This document shows, in pieces, positions 14,284 through 21,688 of a stretch of DNA of 26,568 bases. The number at the start of each line of letters is the position of its first letter. Positions within the stretch are counted from its first letter, which is position 1. The notes beneath the pieces were generated by a model that saw nothing but the letters and a program-made list of their open reading frames with translations, ran no database searches and was not told the origin of the DNA. Position numbers and translations under genes: made by a program. The DNA comes from Methanocorpusculum sp. MCE (lineage in GTDB: Archaea; Halobacteriota; Methanomicrobia; Methanomicrobiales; Methanocorpusculaceae): NCBI GenBank assembly GCA_003315675.1, contig NIZU01000107.1, forward strand, positions 1 to 26,568, given 5' to 3'.

Positions 14284-15510
14284 ATGACTAGCTCGGGTGA
14301 ACTGAAAATACAGTGGGCTTCCCAGTATATGCCGGTCTTATCGGCGATCAGAAAACGCTTTGAAGAGGAAAAACCTCTCAATGGTCAGAGGATAGGAATG
14401 GCTCTGCATGTTGAGGCGAAGACGGCATGTCTTGTCCGAACGCTTCAGGCAGGCGGGGCTGAGGTGTATATTACCGGCTGCAATCCGCTTTCCACGCAGG
14501 ATGACTTGGCAGAGGCTCTTTCAGCAGGCGGCATCGCCTGTTATGCGAAGAGAGGCTGCAATACCGAGGAGTATTACGCGGCGATCAATAAAGTGCTGGA
14601 TGCAAAACCGACCCTGACCATCGATGACGGTATGGACTTAATCAACAGGGTTCATCTCGACAGACGAGACGCGCTCCCGCAGATCATCGGGGCATGCGAA
14701 GAAACGACGACGGGTATCCACCGGCTGAAGGCAATGCAGGCTGAAGGAAAACTCGAGTTCCCCGTATTGTCGGTAAACGACACGCCGATGAAGCATTACT
14801 TCGACAATGTTCACGGGACCGGCGAAAGTGCGCTCGCCTCGATTATGCTTACGACAAACGTCCTGATTGCCGGAAAACACGTGGTTGTTGCCGGATACGG
14901 ATACTGCGGGAGAGGCGTCGCCACCAAAGCACGCGCTCTTGGAGCTCGTGTCATCGTCACGGAAGTTGATCCGCGCCGCGCCCTTCAGGCACACTTCGAC
15001 GGTTTTGACGTGATGAGTATGAATGACGCGGCAAAAGTCGGCGATCTCTTCATTACGACGACCGGAAACTGCGATATCATTACCGACCGTCACTTCCCTC
15101 TGTTGAAATCCCGGGCGATCCTCGCAAATGCCGGTCATTTCAATAACGAGATCTCTATCCCCTGGCTCGAAGCTCATGCTTCGTCAGTCGAACACCGCGA
15201 CGGGATCGACACATACCTCATTGGAGACAAAAAGATACACCTTCTGGCAGAAGGAAGACTGGTCAATCTTGCGACGCCGAAAGGAATGGGACACCCGATC
15301 GAAGTTATGGACCTGAGTTTTGCGGTTCAGGCACTCGGTGTCGAATACATTGCAAAGAACGGGAAAAATCTGTCTCCGGGCGTTCATGACATCCCATCAG
15401 AGATCGACGAATATATCGCCCGCCTGAAACTGGCGGCTGTGGGCGCAACGATCGATGAGCTTTCCTGCGATCAAAAAGAGTATATGTGTTCGTGGAACCA
15501 CGGCACATAA
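14284..15510 (+). CDS. ahcY: Adenosylhomocysteinase / S-inosylhomocysteine hydrolase
   Basis: A 408-residue NAD-dependent hydrolase of the adenosylhomocysteinase family, removing the product inhibitor of methyltransferases. Seen are the opening W-A-x-x-YMPVL, GMALHVEAKTA, the substrate motif NRVHLDRRDALPQ, EETTTG, NDTPMKHYFDNVHGTGES, the NAD-binding GYGYCGRGVA (about 205-214), TTTGNCDII, NAGHFNNEI and a C terminus near IDEYIARLKL. The length fits the shorter archaeal form. In methanogens the characterised Methanocaldococcus homologue prefers S-inosylhomocysteine, so either substrate is possible here. The gene stands alone, divergent from the patatin gene. Confidence 0.93.
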   Translation: MTSSGELKIQWASQYMPVLSAIRKRFEEEKPLNGQRIGMALHVEAKTACLVRTLQAGGAEVYITGCNPLSTQDDLAEALSAGGIACYAKRGCNTEEYYAAINKVLDAKPTLTIDDGMDLINRVHLDRRDALPQIIGACEETTTGIHRLKAMQAEGKLEFPVLSVNDTPMKHYFDNVHGTGESALASIMLTTNVLIAGKHVVVAGYGYCGRGVATKARALGARVIVTEVDPRRALQAHFDGFDVMSMNDAAKVGDLFITTTGNCDIITDRHFPLLKSRAILANAGHFNNEISIPWLEAHASSVEHRDGIDTYLIGDKKIHLLAEGRLVNLATPKGMGHPIEVMDLSFAVQALGVEYIAKNGKNLSPGVHDIPSEIDEYIARLKLAAVGATIDELSCDQKEYMCSWNHGT

Positions 15511-15514
15511 TTTT

Positions 15515-16234
15515 TTACTCAGCTCTTTCTTTTTTCCAGACCATCCGCTTCTCTATAACCTCTTCAGCAAAAATCAGAAACGCATGCGAAGCGTAGGAGA
15601 AGACATTCGTTGTCAGCAGATACGTGTCGGGAATTTTCCTTGCATTGGTGTTTCCGATGATCCTGACAAAATCCAGGGCATATAAGGCGTCATCACTCAG
15701 AACACCTGTCCTACCGATCACCCCGCAAAGAGTTCCGAACTTTGGATTGTCGGCACGGATTTTTTGTTGCTTACAGATGAGTTCTGCAATACTGATCGTG
15801 ATATCGCAGAGTTTTCTGGTGGCTGTCTCTGATTTTTTCTGGCGGGAGATGGGATCGAGATCACGAAACACCGGATGGACCGCCGCGATTTCAATAAACC
15901 GTTTCATGCGCATCTCATACCCAGAGAGAACGGCCGAACGTTCATAGATGCTGAGTTCCAGATTAAGTCCTTTTTCCCTTGGCAGAGAGTACCTGATCAA
16001 AAGAGATGAACCAACGCCGCCGGAAGGAACGGAGAGAATAACGTCGCCGATGTTCTGCATATCGTAGAGCGCGTTGCTGCACATTGAAAGCCTGTTGGAA
16101 GCTTTGAGTGTTTTGTGCAGTTCCCCTGCAGTAACTTCGATATGCGAGGCGCCGCGCTCCGTTGCCGCATCAAATCTGCGGTACATTTCGTGATGGAAAC
16201 CGGCCGCAGTAAGGTTTCCGTTTTTTTCATTCAT
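15515..16234 (-). CDS. Hypothetical protein with DUF4145-like C-terminal region
   Basis: A 239-residue soluble protein that I do not recognise by name. The first part (about 25-90) shows a recurring small-domain pattern: HIEVTAGELHKTL, MCSNALYDM, GDVILSVPSGGVGSSLLIRYSLP. The second part is helical and resembles the DUF4145 helical bundle (KLCDITISIAELICKQQK, then DFVRIIGNTNARKIP and a final long helix). DUF4145-like bundles are often attached to nucleases or defence proteins, but no catalytic domain is visible here. It starts three bases after the J-domain gene's stop, so the two are almost certainly one transcript. Confidence 0.7.
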   Translation of the reverse strand: MNEKNGNLTAAGFHHEMYRRFDAATERGASHIEVTAGELHKTLKASNRLSMCSNALYDMQNIGDVILSVPSGGVGSSLLIRYSLPREKGLNLELSIYERSAVLSGYEMRMKRFIEIAAVHPVFRDLDPISRQKKSETATRKLCDITISIAELICKQQKIRADNPKFGTLCGVIGRTGVLSDDALYALDFVRIIGNTNARKIPDTYLLTTNVFSYASHAFLIFAEEVIEKRMVWKKERAE

Positions 16235-16237
16235 GAT

Positions 16238-16993
16238 TCATCCAAACAGGCCAAAGAGACCTTTTTTCTTTGCAACTTCAACCTCGATGATGATGTTGCC
16301 TTTCTTCTTCGGAGACAAAACGCCGAGTCCTTTTCCTTCCGGCGGTGCAAAACGATCTCCGGTTTTCACGCCTGCAGGCACAGTGATCTTAATGGTTTTA
16401 TTAAACAGCAGGGTAAGAGGGATCACGCCGCCCTGATCTGCGGTTTTTTGCGGGATCTGCAGACGGCAGATCAGATCGTTTGTTGCATCATCAATCTCCC
16501 AGTTTTCCTCCGGAATAACTTTGAGATTCACATACAGATCTCCCCGCGTTTTTCCTTCGACCGGAACCCCTTTGTTCGCGATTCTGTACCGTCTGACCCC
16601 GGGATAGACTTTGATGACAACCTTTTCTCCGGTTACCTTCATCGGGATTTTGCCTTTTCCATATGCGGCGATCGTCATGGATATCGGATAATCCGTTTCG
16701 ATGTCGCCGCTTTTGGTCGGCATTCCCGACATTTTTTTGCCGCGGGGCTGGGAGGAGACAACAGGGATTTCAGCACGTTCGGCATCGTAGGCAGCTTTGG
16801 TTTCAGGATTGCCGAGAACCTCATATGCAGCCATAATTTTGAGCAGGCGCTCATTGTACTCCTGTTGTTTATCCTCGCTTTCACCCGCGTGATCCGGATG
16901 AAACGCTTTTACGAGAGCAACATAGGCTTTTTTTATCATTTCCGGCGTTGCATTTTCCGCTACGCCGAGCGTATCATAGTGGGAATCGCCCAT
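16238..16993 (-). CDS. J-domain co-chaperone (DnaJ C-terminal type, no zinc finger)
   Basis: A 251-residue protein with an N-terminal J domain (about 4-72; HPD at 32-34, YEVLGNPETKAAYD) and a DnaJ C-terminal substrate-binding region (about 95-240; RGDLYVNLKVIPEENWEID, TLLFNKTIKITVPAGVKTGDRF). It lacks the CxxCxGxG zinc finger and has almost no Gly/Phe linker, so it is a type II, CbpA-like co-chaperone that should stimulate an Hsp70 ATPase; no dnaK is in the window. The C terminus is short and lacks a clear dimerisation helix. TTTATAA about 22 bases upstream of the ATG suggests a nearly leaderless promoter. The next gene follows within three bases. Confidence 0.88.
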   Translation of the reverse strand: MGDSHYDTLGVAENATPEMIKKAYVALVKAFHPDHAGESEDKQQEYNERLLKIMAAYEVLGNPETKAAYDAERAEIPVVSSQPRGKKMSGMPTKSGDIETDYPISMTIAAYGKGKIPMKVTGEKVVIKVYPGVRRYRIANKGVPVEGKTRGDLYVNLKVIPEENWEIDDATNDLICRLQIPQKTADQGGVIPLTLLFNKTIKITVPAGVKTGDRFAPPEGKGLGVLSPKKKGNIIIEVEVAKKKGLFGLFG

Positions 16994-17011
16994 TCTACTA
17001 ATCTATTGGTG

Positions 17012-17018
17012 TTATAAA
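17012..17018 (-). promoter_or_regulatory. TATA element for the J-domain gene
   Basis: The minus strand reads TTTATAA about 22 bases before the ATG at 16993, a spacing expected for a leaderless or very short-leader archaeal transcript. Confidence 0.45.
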
Positions 17019-17057
17019 GGATAGAACTTATCTCATATTCGAGCAATACATTCCTGT

Positions 17058-17942
17058 ATGTATATCGGAGTCGACCACGGGACCACGTCCCTTCGGTTCG
17101 CAACAGAAACAGGAAAACATCTTAAAATATCCCGGGAAGCGGCTAAAAGTTTTGAACTTTCGGCTCTGGAGAAGATCTGCCCCATTAATGAGATAGAAGG
17201 ATTCGCTGTATGTTATTCAATGGGAGACAATTTTTCCAAAATAACACCTATTGCTCAGCTGAAAAACCGGGGAGTCATAACTCGCGACGGCGCCGGCGAA
17301 CATATCGGCGGAGGGACACGGGTCTTCGATGTCATAAAAGAGTCGGGAATTCCTGCAATGGTTATTCCGGGTATTCACCGCGGATCCGATACCGATCCCA
17401 GATTCAAAGTGTATTCCCATCAGACGAGTCCGGAAAAACTCGGGATAGCCTATCTTGCAAAACAGACGCTTCACGACACGTTTATCGTATCGGATATCAG
17501 TTCCAACACCGTGTCTCTTCTCGTTGCGAACGGAAAAATTGTCGGGGCATTCGACGCATGCGTCTTCGCACCGGGAACGCAGCACGGGGCACTCGATGTT
17601 GACGCGATCAGAAAAATCGATGAGGGTGAGTGTAGCGCAAATGAAGCGTTTACGACGGCGGGCGGCTCATATCATCTTGAGGAAAAATATCAGAAGCCGG
17701 CGATCGCCATGTGGGCCGCGATGGAGTGTGTCTCGCTTCTTCTTCTTTCACGCGAGGCTCCAATTGCCTTGGCAGGCAGTCTCGCACCGGAATTGGCCGA
17801 AGAAATATCGGCATTGCTGCAAAAACCAGTCATCGTATACAACGAATGGGCAGCATCCGAAGGACTTGCGCTTATGGCACGGGATATTTTCAACGGAGCA
17901 AAGAAGATTCTTGGAATTTCAGTGATACAGCCCCCCAAATAA
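17058..17942 (+). CDS. Methanogenesis marker 12 protein
   Basis: A 294-residue protein of the family found almost only in methanogens and known as methanogenesis marker 12. It has an actin/sugar-kinase-like (ASKHA) look: N-terminal phosphate-loop sequence GVDHGTTSLRF (about 4-14), a central IVSDISSNTVSLLV that resembles the second phosphate loop, and a C-terminal IALAGSLAPE adenosine-type segment. The biochemical role is not established; ATP or another phosphate ligand is likely from the fold. It is divergent from the J-domain gene and ends before a hairpin terminator that separates it from the por operon. The ATG at 17058 opens directly into the first strand. Confidence 0.88.
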   Translation: MYIGVDHGTTSLRFATETGKHLKISREAAKSFELSALEKICPINEIEGFAVCYSMGDNFSKITPIAQLKNRGVITRDGAGEHIGGGTRVFDVIKESGIPAMVIPGIHRGSDTDPRFKVYSHQTSPEKLGIAYLAKQTLHDTFIVSDISSNTVSLLVANGKIVGAFDACVFAPGTQHGALDVDAIRKIDEGECSANEAFTTAGGSYHLEEKYQKPAIAMWAAMECVSLLLLSREAPIALAGSLAPELAEEISALLQKPVIVYNEWAASEGLALMARDIFNGAKKILGISVIQPPK

Positions 17943-17956
17943 TAATTCACCCCCAC

Positions 17957-17990
17957 ACTGCACCTTTTTTACATTGTGCGGTCTTTTTTT
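17957..17990 (+). terminator. Hairpin plus T-tract terminator after the marker 12 gene
   Basis: ACTGCAC at 17957-17963 pairs with GTGCGGT at 17976-17982 (seven pairs, one G-T), and seven T follow at 17984-17990. A first T6 tract sits in the loop. This ends the marker 12 transcript before the por promoter. Confidence 0.65.
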
Positions 17991-18014
17991 CAGGAAATTT
18001 GCAAACAGTAAATT

Positions 18015-18040
18015 CATATTGATTAATCGTGATAAATATA
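18015..18040 (+). promoter_or_regulatory. Promoter region of the por operon
   Basis: CATAT at 18015-18019 is about 30 bases before the porC ATG, a fitting TATA distance for a leaderless transcript. ATAAATATA at 18032-18040 lies six bases before the ATG; the same nonamer at the same spacing precedes the DRG gene. There is no Shine-Dalgarno site at porC. Confidence 0.4.
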
Positions 18041-18046
18041 AGTGTT

Positions 18047-18592
18047 ATGAGAGAACTACGCATCCACGGAAGAGGTGGACAGGGCTCGGTGACGGCTGCA
18101 GAATTAATAGCGACGGCAGCATTCACCGCAGGCGTCTATTCACAGGCATTCCCGGCATTTGGCGTTGAACGCCGCGGAGCCCCCGTGCAGGCATTTGTGC
18201 GGTTCAGCGATGAAAAAATCCGCCTCAGAAGTCAGATTTATGAACCGGACTACATCATCGTTCAGGACAGCACGCTGATCCGCGATGTGAATGTATTTGC
18301 AGGCATGTCGGAAGGCGGAATTGCCATTATCAACACAGAAAAAGACGGGACATATAATCTCCCGAAAGGCGTGAAACTGATCGTCATTGATGCAACAAAG
18401 GTTGCTCTTGAAGAAATAGGACTTCCCATCACCAATACAACTCTGATGGGAGCATTTGCTGCCGCAAGTGGTGAAATCACCCTCGAAGCTCTTGAAGGGG
18501 CAATCAAAGAGAGATTCGACACGAAACTTGCAGACAGCAATATCGCCGCAGCAAAACGTGCATATGCGATGGTAAAGGAGGGACGCGTATAA
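18047..18592 (+). CDS. porC: Pyruvate:ferredoxin oxidoreductase, gamma subunit
   Basis: A 181-residue gamma subunit of the cytoplasmic pyruvate synthase complex, which makes pyruvate from acetyl-CoA, CO2 and reduced ferredoxin for carbon assimilation in methanogens. It starts MRELRIHGRGGQGSVTAAEL, the family hallmark; an upstream in-frame GTG (18029) adds six residues unlike the family. The later SQAFPAFGVERRGAPVQAFVR and NTTLMGAFAA are also typical. It is first of four genes; its stop and the porD start share an A (TAATG), so translation is coupled. The gene order gamma-delta-alpha-beta is the standard four-subunit archaeal form. Confidence 0.95.
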   Translation: MRELRIHGRGGQGSVTAAELIATAAFTAGVYSQAFPAFGVERRGAPVQAFVRFSDEKIRLRSQIYEPDYIIVQDSTLIRDVNVFAGMSEGGIAIINTEKDGTYNLPKGVKLIVIDATKVALEEIGLPITNTTLMGAFAAASGEITLEALEGAIKERFDTKLADSNIAAAKRAYAMVKEGRV

Positions 18593-18858
18593 TGGCTCTT
18601 GGAATTGGATGCACGGCACGCCCGGGCAACAGCAGAAACAACAAAACCGGTTCATGGAGAGTATTCTACCCCGTAATGGACACGGAAAAATGTACGAAAT
18701 GCGGAACATGTCAGCTGATCTGTCCAGAGGGATGCATCAATCAGAATCCTGACAAAACCTATTCTATCGATCTTGACTTCTGTAAAGGATGCGGCATGTG
18801 CGCCGAAGAATGTCCTGACAAAGCAAAGGCTATCCACATGGTTAAGGAGGAAAAATAA
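18592..18858 (+). CDS. porD: Pyruvate:ferredoxin oxidoreductase, delta (ferredoxin-like) subunit
   Basis: An 88-residue 2[4Fe-4S] ferredoxin subunit that carries electrons between ferredoxin and the catalytic subunits. Cysteines sit at 34, 37, 40, 44 and at 64, 67, 70, 74 (CTKCGTCQLIC and CKGCGMCAEEC), with an additional Cys at 48. A short basic N-terminal extension with TGSWRVFYPV is typical of PorD. AAAGGAGG lies ten bases before the ATG, a strong Shine-Dalgarno site, in addition to the one-base overlap with porC. Confidence 0.95.
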   Translation: MALGIGCTARPGNSRNNKTGSWRVFYPVMDTEKCTKCGTCQLICPEGCINQNPDKTYSIDLDFCKGCGMCAEECPDKAKAIHMVKEEK

Positions 18859-20016
18859 ATGACGATGGAAATTATGGAGGGTTCAATCGCGATCGCAGAA
18901 ACCGTACGTCTCTGCAGACCGCAGGTTATCTCCGCATATCCGATCACCCCGCAGACCCATATCGTCGAAGGACTGGCGTCGATCGTCGCCGACGGAAGAC
19001 TTGATGCAGAATATATCTGCGTGGAGTCCGAATTTTCCGCTCTCTCAGCTTGTATCGGTGCATCGGCCGCCGGAAGCAGAGTATACTCGGCAACAACTTC
19101 ACAGGGTCTCGCGTTGATGGCCGAGGTCGTGTTCAACGCAGGCGGTATGAGACTCCCGATTGTAATGGGTATTGCAAACCGCGCGATCTCAGCCCCGCTC
19201 TCAATCTGGAACGACCAGCAGGATTCCATCATGATGAGAGACTCCGGATGGATTCAGCTGTATGCTGAAGATAATCAGGAAGCGATCGACATGCACATCC
19301 TCGCATACAAAGTCTGCGAAGACCATGACATTCTTCTGCCTGCATTCGTCTGTTTCGACGGATTTATTCTGTCTCACGTATATGAGCCAATCGACCTCCC
19401 CTCGCAAGAACTGGTGGATACATTCCTTGGACCTTTCAATCCATACCAGAAACTTGACGTAAATGACCCAATCTCCTTTGGTATGTATGCCACACCTGAG
19501 TATTACCTTGAGTTCAGATATGAACATGATCAGGCAGTCCACCGTGCAGCAGAAGCCCTCAAGAAATATGGAAAAGAGTTCGGCGAAGTTTTCGGCCGCG
19601 ACTACTCGGAGTTAGTCGTCGGTTACAAACTTGAAGATGCAGAAACCGCCATAGTTGCAATGGGTTCCCTCTGCGGGACTGTCAAAGACGCGATCGATGA
19701 GATGCGTGCCGAGGGAAAGAAAGTCGGACTCTTGAATCTTCGCTGCTTCCGTCCATTCCCGTCAACCGATGTGGCAAAGGCCCTAGCCCATGTCAACACC
19801 ATCGCAGTACTCGATAAAAACGTCAGCCTTGGTGCAAAAGGGGCTGTCGCAATCGAAATCAAGGAGGCCTGCTACGGCTCGAACATACCGGTCTACGATT
19901 ATATCCTTGGTCTCGGCGGTCGCGACGTAAGAAAGAGAGATATCAAAAAGATCGTTGAACTCGCAGAAAAAGGCGAAGGCGATATGTTCTACGGCTTACG
20001 CGAGGAGGTGCTTTGA
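18859..20016 (+). CDS. porA: Pyruvate:ferredoxin oxidoreductase, alpha subunit
   Basis: A 385-residue alpha subunit holding the pyrimidine-binding and transketolase C-terminal-like domains. Seen are EGSIAIAETVRLCRPQV, SAYPITPQTHIVEGLA, the substrate-loop segment ESEFSALSACIGASAAGSR, TTSQGLALMAEV and, near residue 250 onward, a Rossmann-like domain (AIVAMGSLCGTVKDAID, VGLLNLRCFRPFP). AAGGAGGA seven bases upstream of the ATG is a strong ribosome site. It directly abuts porD. The pairing with a PorD/PorB of this type favours pyruvate over 2-oxoglutarate or 2-oxoisovalerate as substrate, but this is from family resemblance. Confidence 0.94.
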   Translation: MTMEIMEGSIAIAETVRLCRPQVISAYPITPQTHIVEGLASIVADGRLDAEYICVESEFSALSACIGASAAGSRVYSATTSQGLALMAEVVFNAGGMRLPIVMGIANRAISAPLSIWNDQQDSIMMRDSGWIQLYAEDNQEAIDMHILAYKVCEDHDILLPAFVCFDGFILSHVYEPIDLPSQELVDTFLGPFNPYQKLDVNDPISFGMYATPEYYLEFRYEHDQAVHRAAEALKKYGKEFGEVFGRDYSELVVGYKLEDAETAIVAMGSLCGTVKDAIDEMRAEGKKVGLLNLRCFRPFPSTDVAKALAHVNTIAVLDKNVSLGAKGAVAIEIKEACYGSNIPVYDYILGLGGRDVRKRDIKKIVELAEKGEGDMFYGLREEVL

Positions 20017-20017
20017 A

Positions 20018-20908
20018 ATGGTAGACAGATCTATTGAAAATTTTGACTGCGGTCACAGAGCCTGCGGAGGATGCGGAGCATCTGCAGCAGTGAGGATGAT
20101 TCAGAAAGGTGCCGGGAAAAACACCATAGTTGTATCCCCGACAGGATGTCTGGAAGTATTTTCCACCCCATATCCCGAGACCGCATGGAAAACTCCATGG
20201 ATCCACTCATTGTTTGAAAACTCATCGGCAGTAGCATCCGGCATTGAAGCATCCCTCAAAAAACAAGGGAGACTTGATAAAGAAAAGATCCTCGTGATCG
20301 GCGGAGACGGGGCCACGGTTGATATCGGAACGCTCTGTATCTCCGGTGCCTTTGAACGCGGACATGACTTTACGTATGTCTGTTATGATAATGAGGCATA
20401 CATGAACACCGGCATCCAGCGTTCCGGAGCAACACCTTATGACGCCGATACGACGACATCCCCCGCAGGTGTCTGCTCAACGGGAAATAGCCGCCCAAAG
20501 AAGGACCTCCCGCAGATCCTCGTCGCTCACGGTTCTCCTTACGTTGCAACTGCGAGCATGGCCTACCCAATGGACCTCATGAAGAAAGTGGAGACCGCCA
20601 TGAATACAAAAGGCCCCTGCTACATTCAGGTTCACACACCGTGCTGCACGGGATGGGGCTATGACGGTGCCAAAACAATGGAAATTGGAAGAATGGCTGT
20701 AGAATGCGGACTCTGGGCCAACTACGAAATCGTTAACGGAGAACTGACATCCGCTAAAAAAGTGAAGAGAGTTCCGGTCGATGATTATCTCAAAGCCCAG
20801 AAACGTTTCCGTCATTTATTCAAACCGGTAAGAAATGATGCCGAAATCGCAAAGATCCAGGCCATCGCTGACAAAAACGCCAAAAAGTACGGCATCGATA
20901 TTGAATAA
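20018..20908 (+). CDS. porB: Pyruvate:ferredoxin oxidoreductase, beta subunit
   Basis: A 296-residue beta subunit that binds thiamine diphosphate and a [4Fe-4S] cluster. N-terminal cysteines at 11, 16 and 19 (CGHRACGGCG) and a later Cys supply the cluster. The TPP motif is GGDGATVDIG followed by DNEAYMNTGIQRSG. VHTPCCTGWGYD near the C terminus matches the family. The ATG at 20018 lies one base after the porA stop and has GAGGAGGTG seven bases upstream; a longer in-frame reading starting inside porA is rejected. It is the last gene of the operon, followed by a T tract. Confidence 0.95.
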   Translation: MVDRSIENFDCGHRACGGCGASAAVRMIQKGAGKNTIVVSPTGCLEVFSTPYPETAWKTPWIHSLFENSSAVASGIEASLKKQGRLDKEKILVIGGDGATVDIGTLCISGAFERGHDFTYVCYDNEAYMNTGIQRSGATPYDADTTTSPAGVCSTGNSRPKKDLPQILVAHGSPYVATASMAYPMDLMKKVETAMNTKGPCYIQVHTPCCTGWGYDGAKTMEIGRMAVECGLWANYEIVNGELTSAKKVKRVPVDDYLKAQKRFRHLFKPVRNDAEIAKIQAIADKNAKKYGIDIE

Positions 20909-20934
20909 AATCGGTATTCAAAACTAACTCAATC

Positions 20935-20941
20935 TTTTTTT
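20935..20941 (+). terminator. T-tract terminator of the por operon
   Basis: Seven T follow CAATC 26 bases after the porB stop, with no strong hairpin before them; this is a typical archaeal U-tract termination site. Confidence 0.5.
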
Positions 20942-21043
20942 AACAAATTCACTTCGGCGGAATACACGTGCGAATCGGCCGCACATATCCCCAACACAAG
21001 TGAAAGTAAAATATGAAAAATGAGAAACGGGAAGGAGACTGTT

Positions 21044-21688
21044 TTAGAAATCCTTCATCGGTTTTCGTTTCAGTCTAAGATACCTTATGCCTGCAATAAC
21101 AAATACGACCACCCATACCCCTAAGAACATATAGAGAAGCGGTTCACGCACATCGTCATAAAACGTGAGAGAAGCAGTCGTTGTCTCATTAAAGGTGACC
21201 ATCGAACCATAGGATGAGTTGTCCGATGAAGATACAACCCCTCCGTTCCCAACCATACCTAAGATCAGATGCCCGGTCTGAAACCTTTCAGGGAGATAAA
21301 CCGAAACATTGTAAGGCTCAGCATATCTCAGATACACCAACCCTGTCTCGATTTTCGCAGAGTAGTTCAGCGTGTAGTTTCCTGCTGGAAACGAAACGGT
21401 TTTTCCATTCTGGGTATACTCCACAACACCGCTCTCGTTTCGGATTGTCAGATTGTCGACTGTCAGGGCAACCTCCTCCCCGAAGAAACCAGGTTTCACC
21501 AGCAGAAATGTGCTCTGATTGATAAGAGTGGCATTCGCCGTCAGAACGGTTCCGTCATCCGATACAAAATACACTGCAGAGTTTGCAGCCGCAGGGACTG
21601 CAAACAAAGCAAGCAGAACCACAAGGATGCTTACAATACAGCAAGCAGTGCTTCGATGGTTGGGTCGATCTCGATTGGCGGAGCGCAT
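21044..21688 (-). CDS. Exported, membrane-anchored protein (DUF5803-like)
   Basis: A 214-residue protein with an N-terminal hydrophobic signal (about 15-35, ending VPAAANSA), an extracytoplasmic beta-rich domain of about 145 residues with many Asn-x-Ser/Thr sites, and a single C-terminal membrane helix (about 185-203) followed by the basic stop-transfer LRLKRKP. It resembles DUF5803 archaeal proteins, but this is from memory and moderate. The function is unknown; surface stress sensing or envelope binding are possible. The ATG at 21688 lies inside the threonine synthase gene, a 58-base out-of-frame overlap, so the two are co-transcribed. No better start is present before the signal. Confidence 0.7.
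   Translation of the reverse strand: MRSANRDRPNHRSTACCIVSILVVLLALFAVPAAANSAVYFVSDDGTVLTANATLINQSTFLLVKPGFFGEEVALTVDNLTIRNESGVVEYTQNGKTVSFPAGNYTLNYSAKIETGLVYLRYAEPYNVSVYLPERFQTGHLILGMVGNGGVVSSSDNSSYGSMVTFNETTTASLTFYDDVREPLLYMFLGVWVVVFVIAGIRYLRLKRKPMKDF

Noticed and set aside
16115..17017. 300-codon plus-strand open frame over the J-domain gene
   Set aside because: It is antisense to the J-domain gene with HPD motif and has Cys/Phe/His-rich composition typical of shadow frames.
18029..18046. Upstream GTG start for porC
   Set aside because: The added residues are unlike the family and would begin inside the promoter; MRELRIHGRGGQG is the conserved opening.
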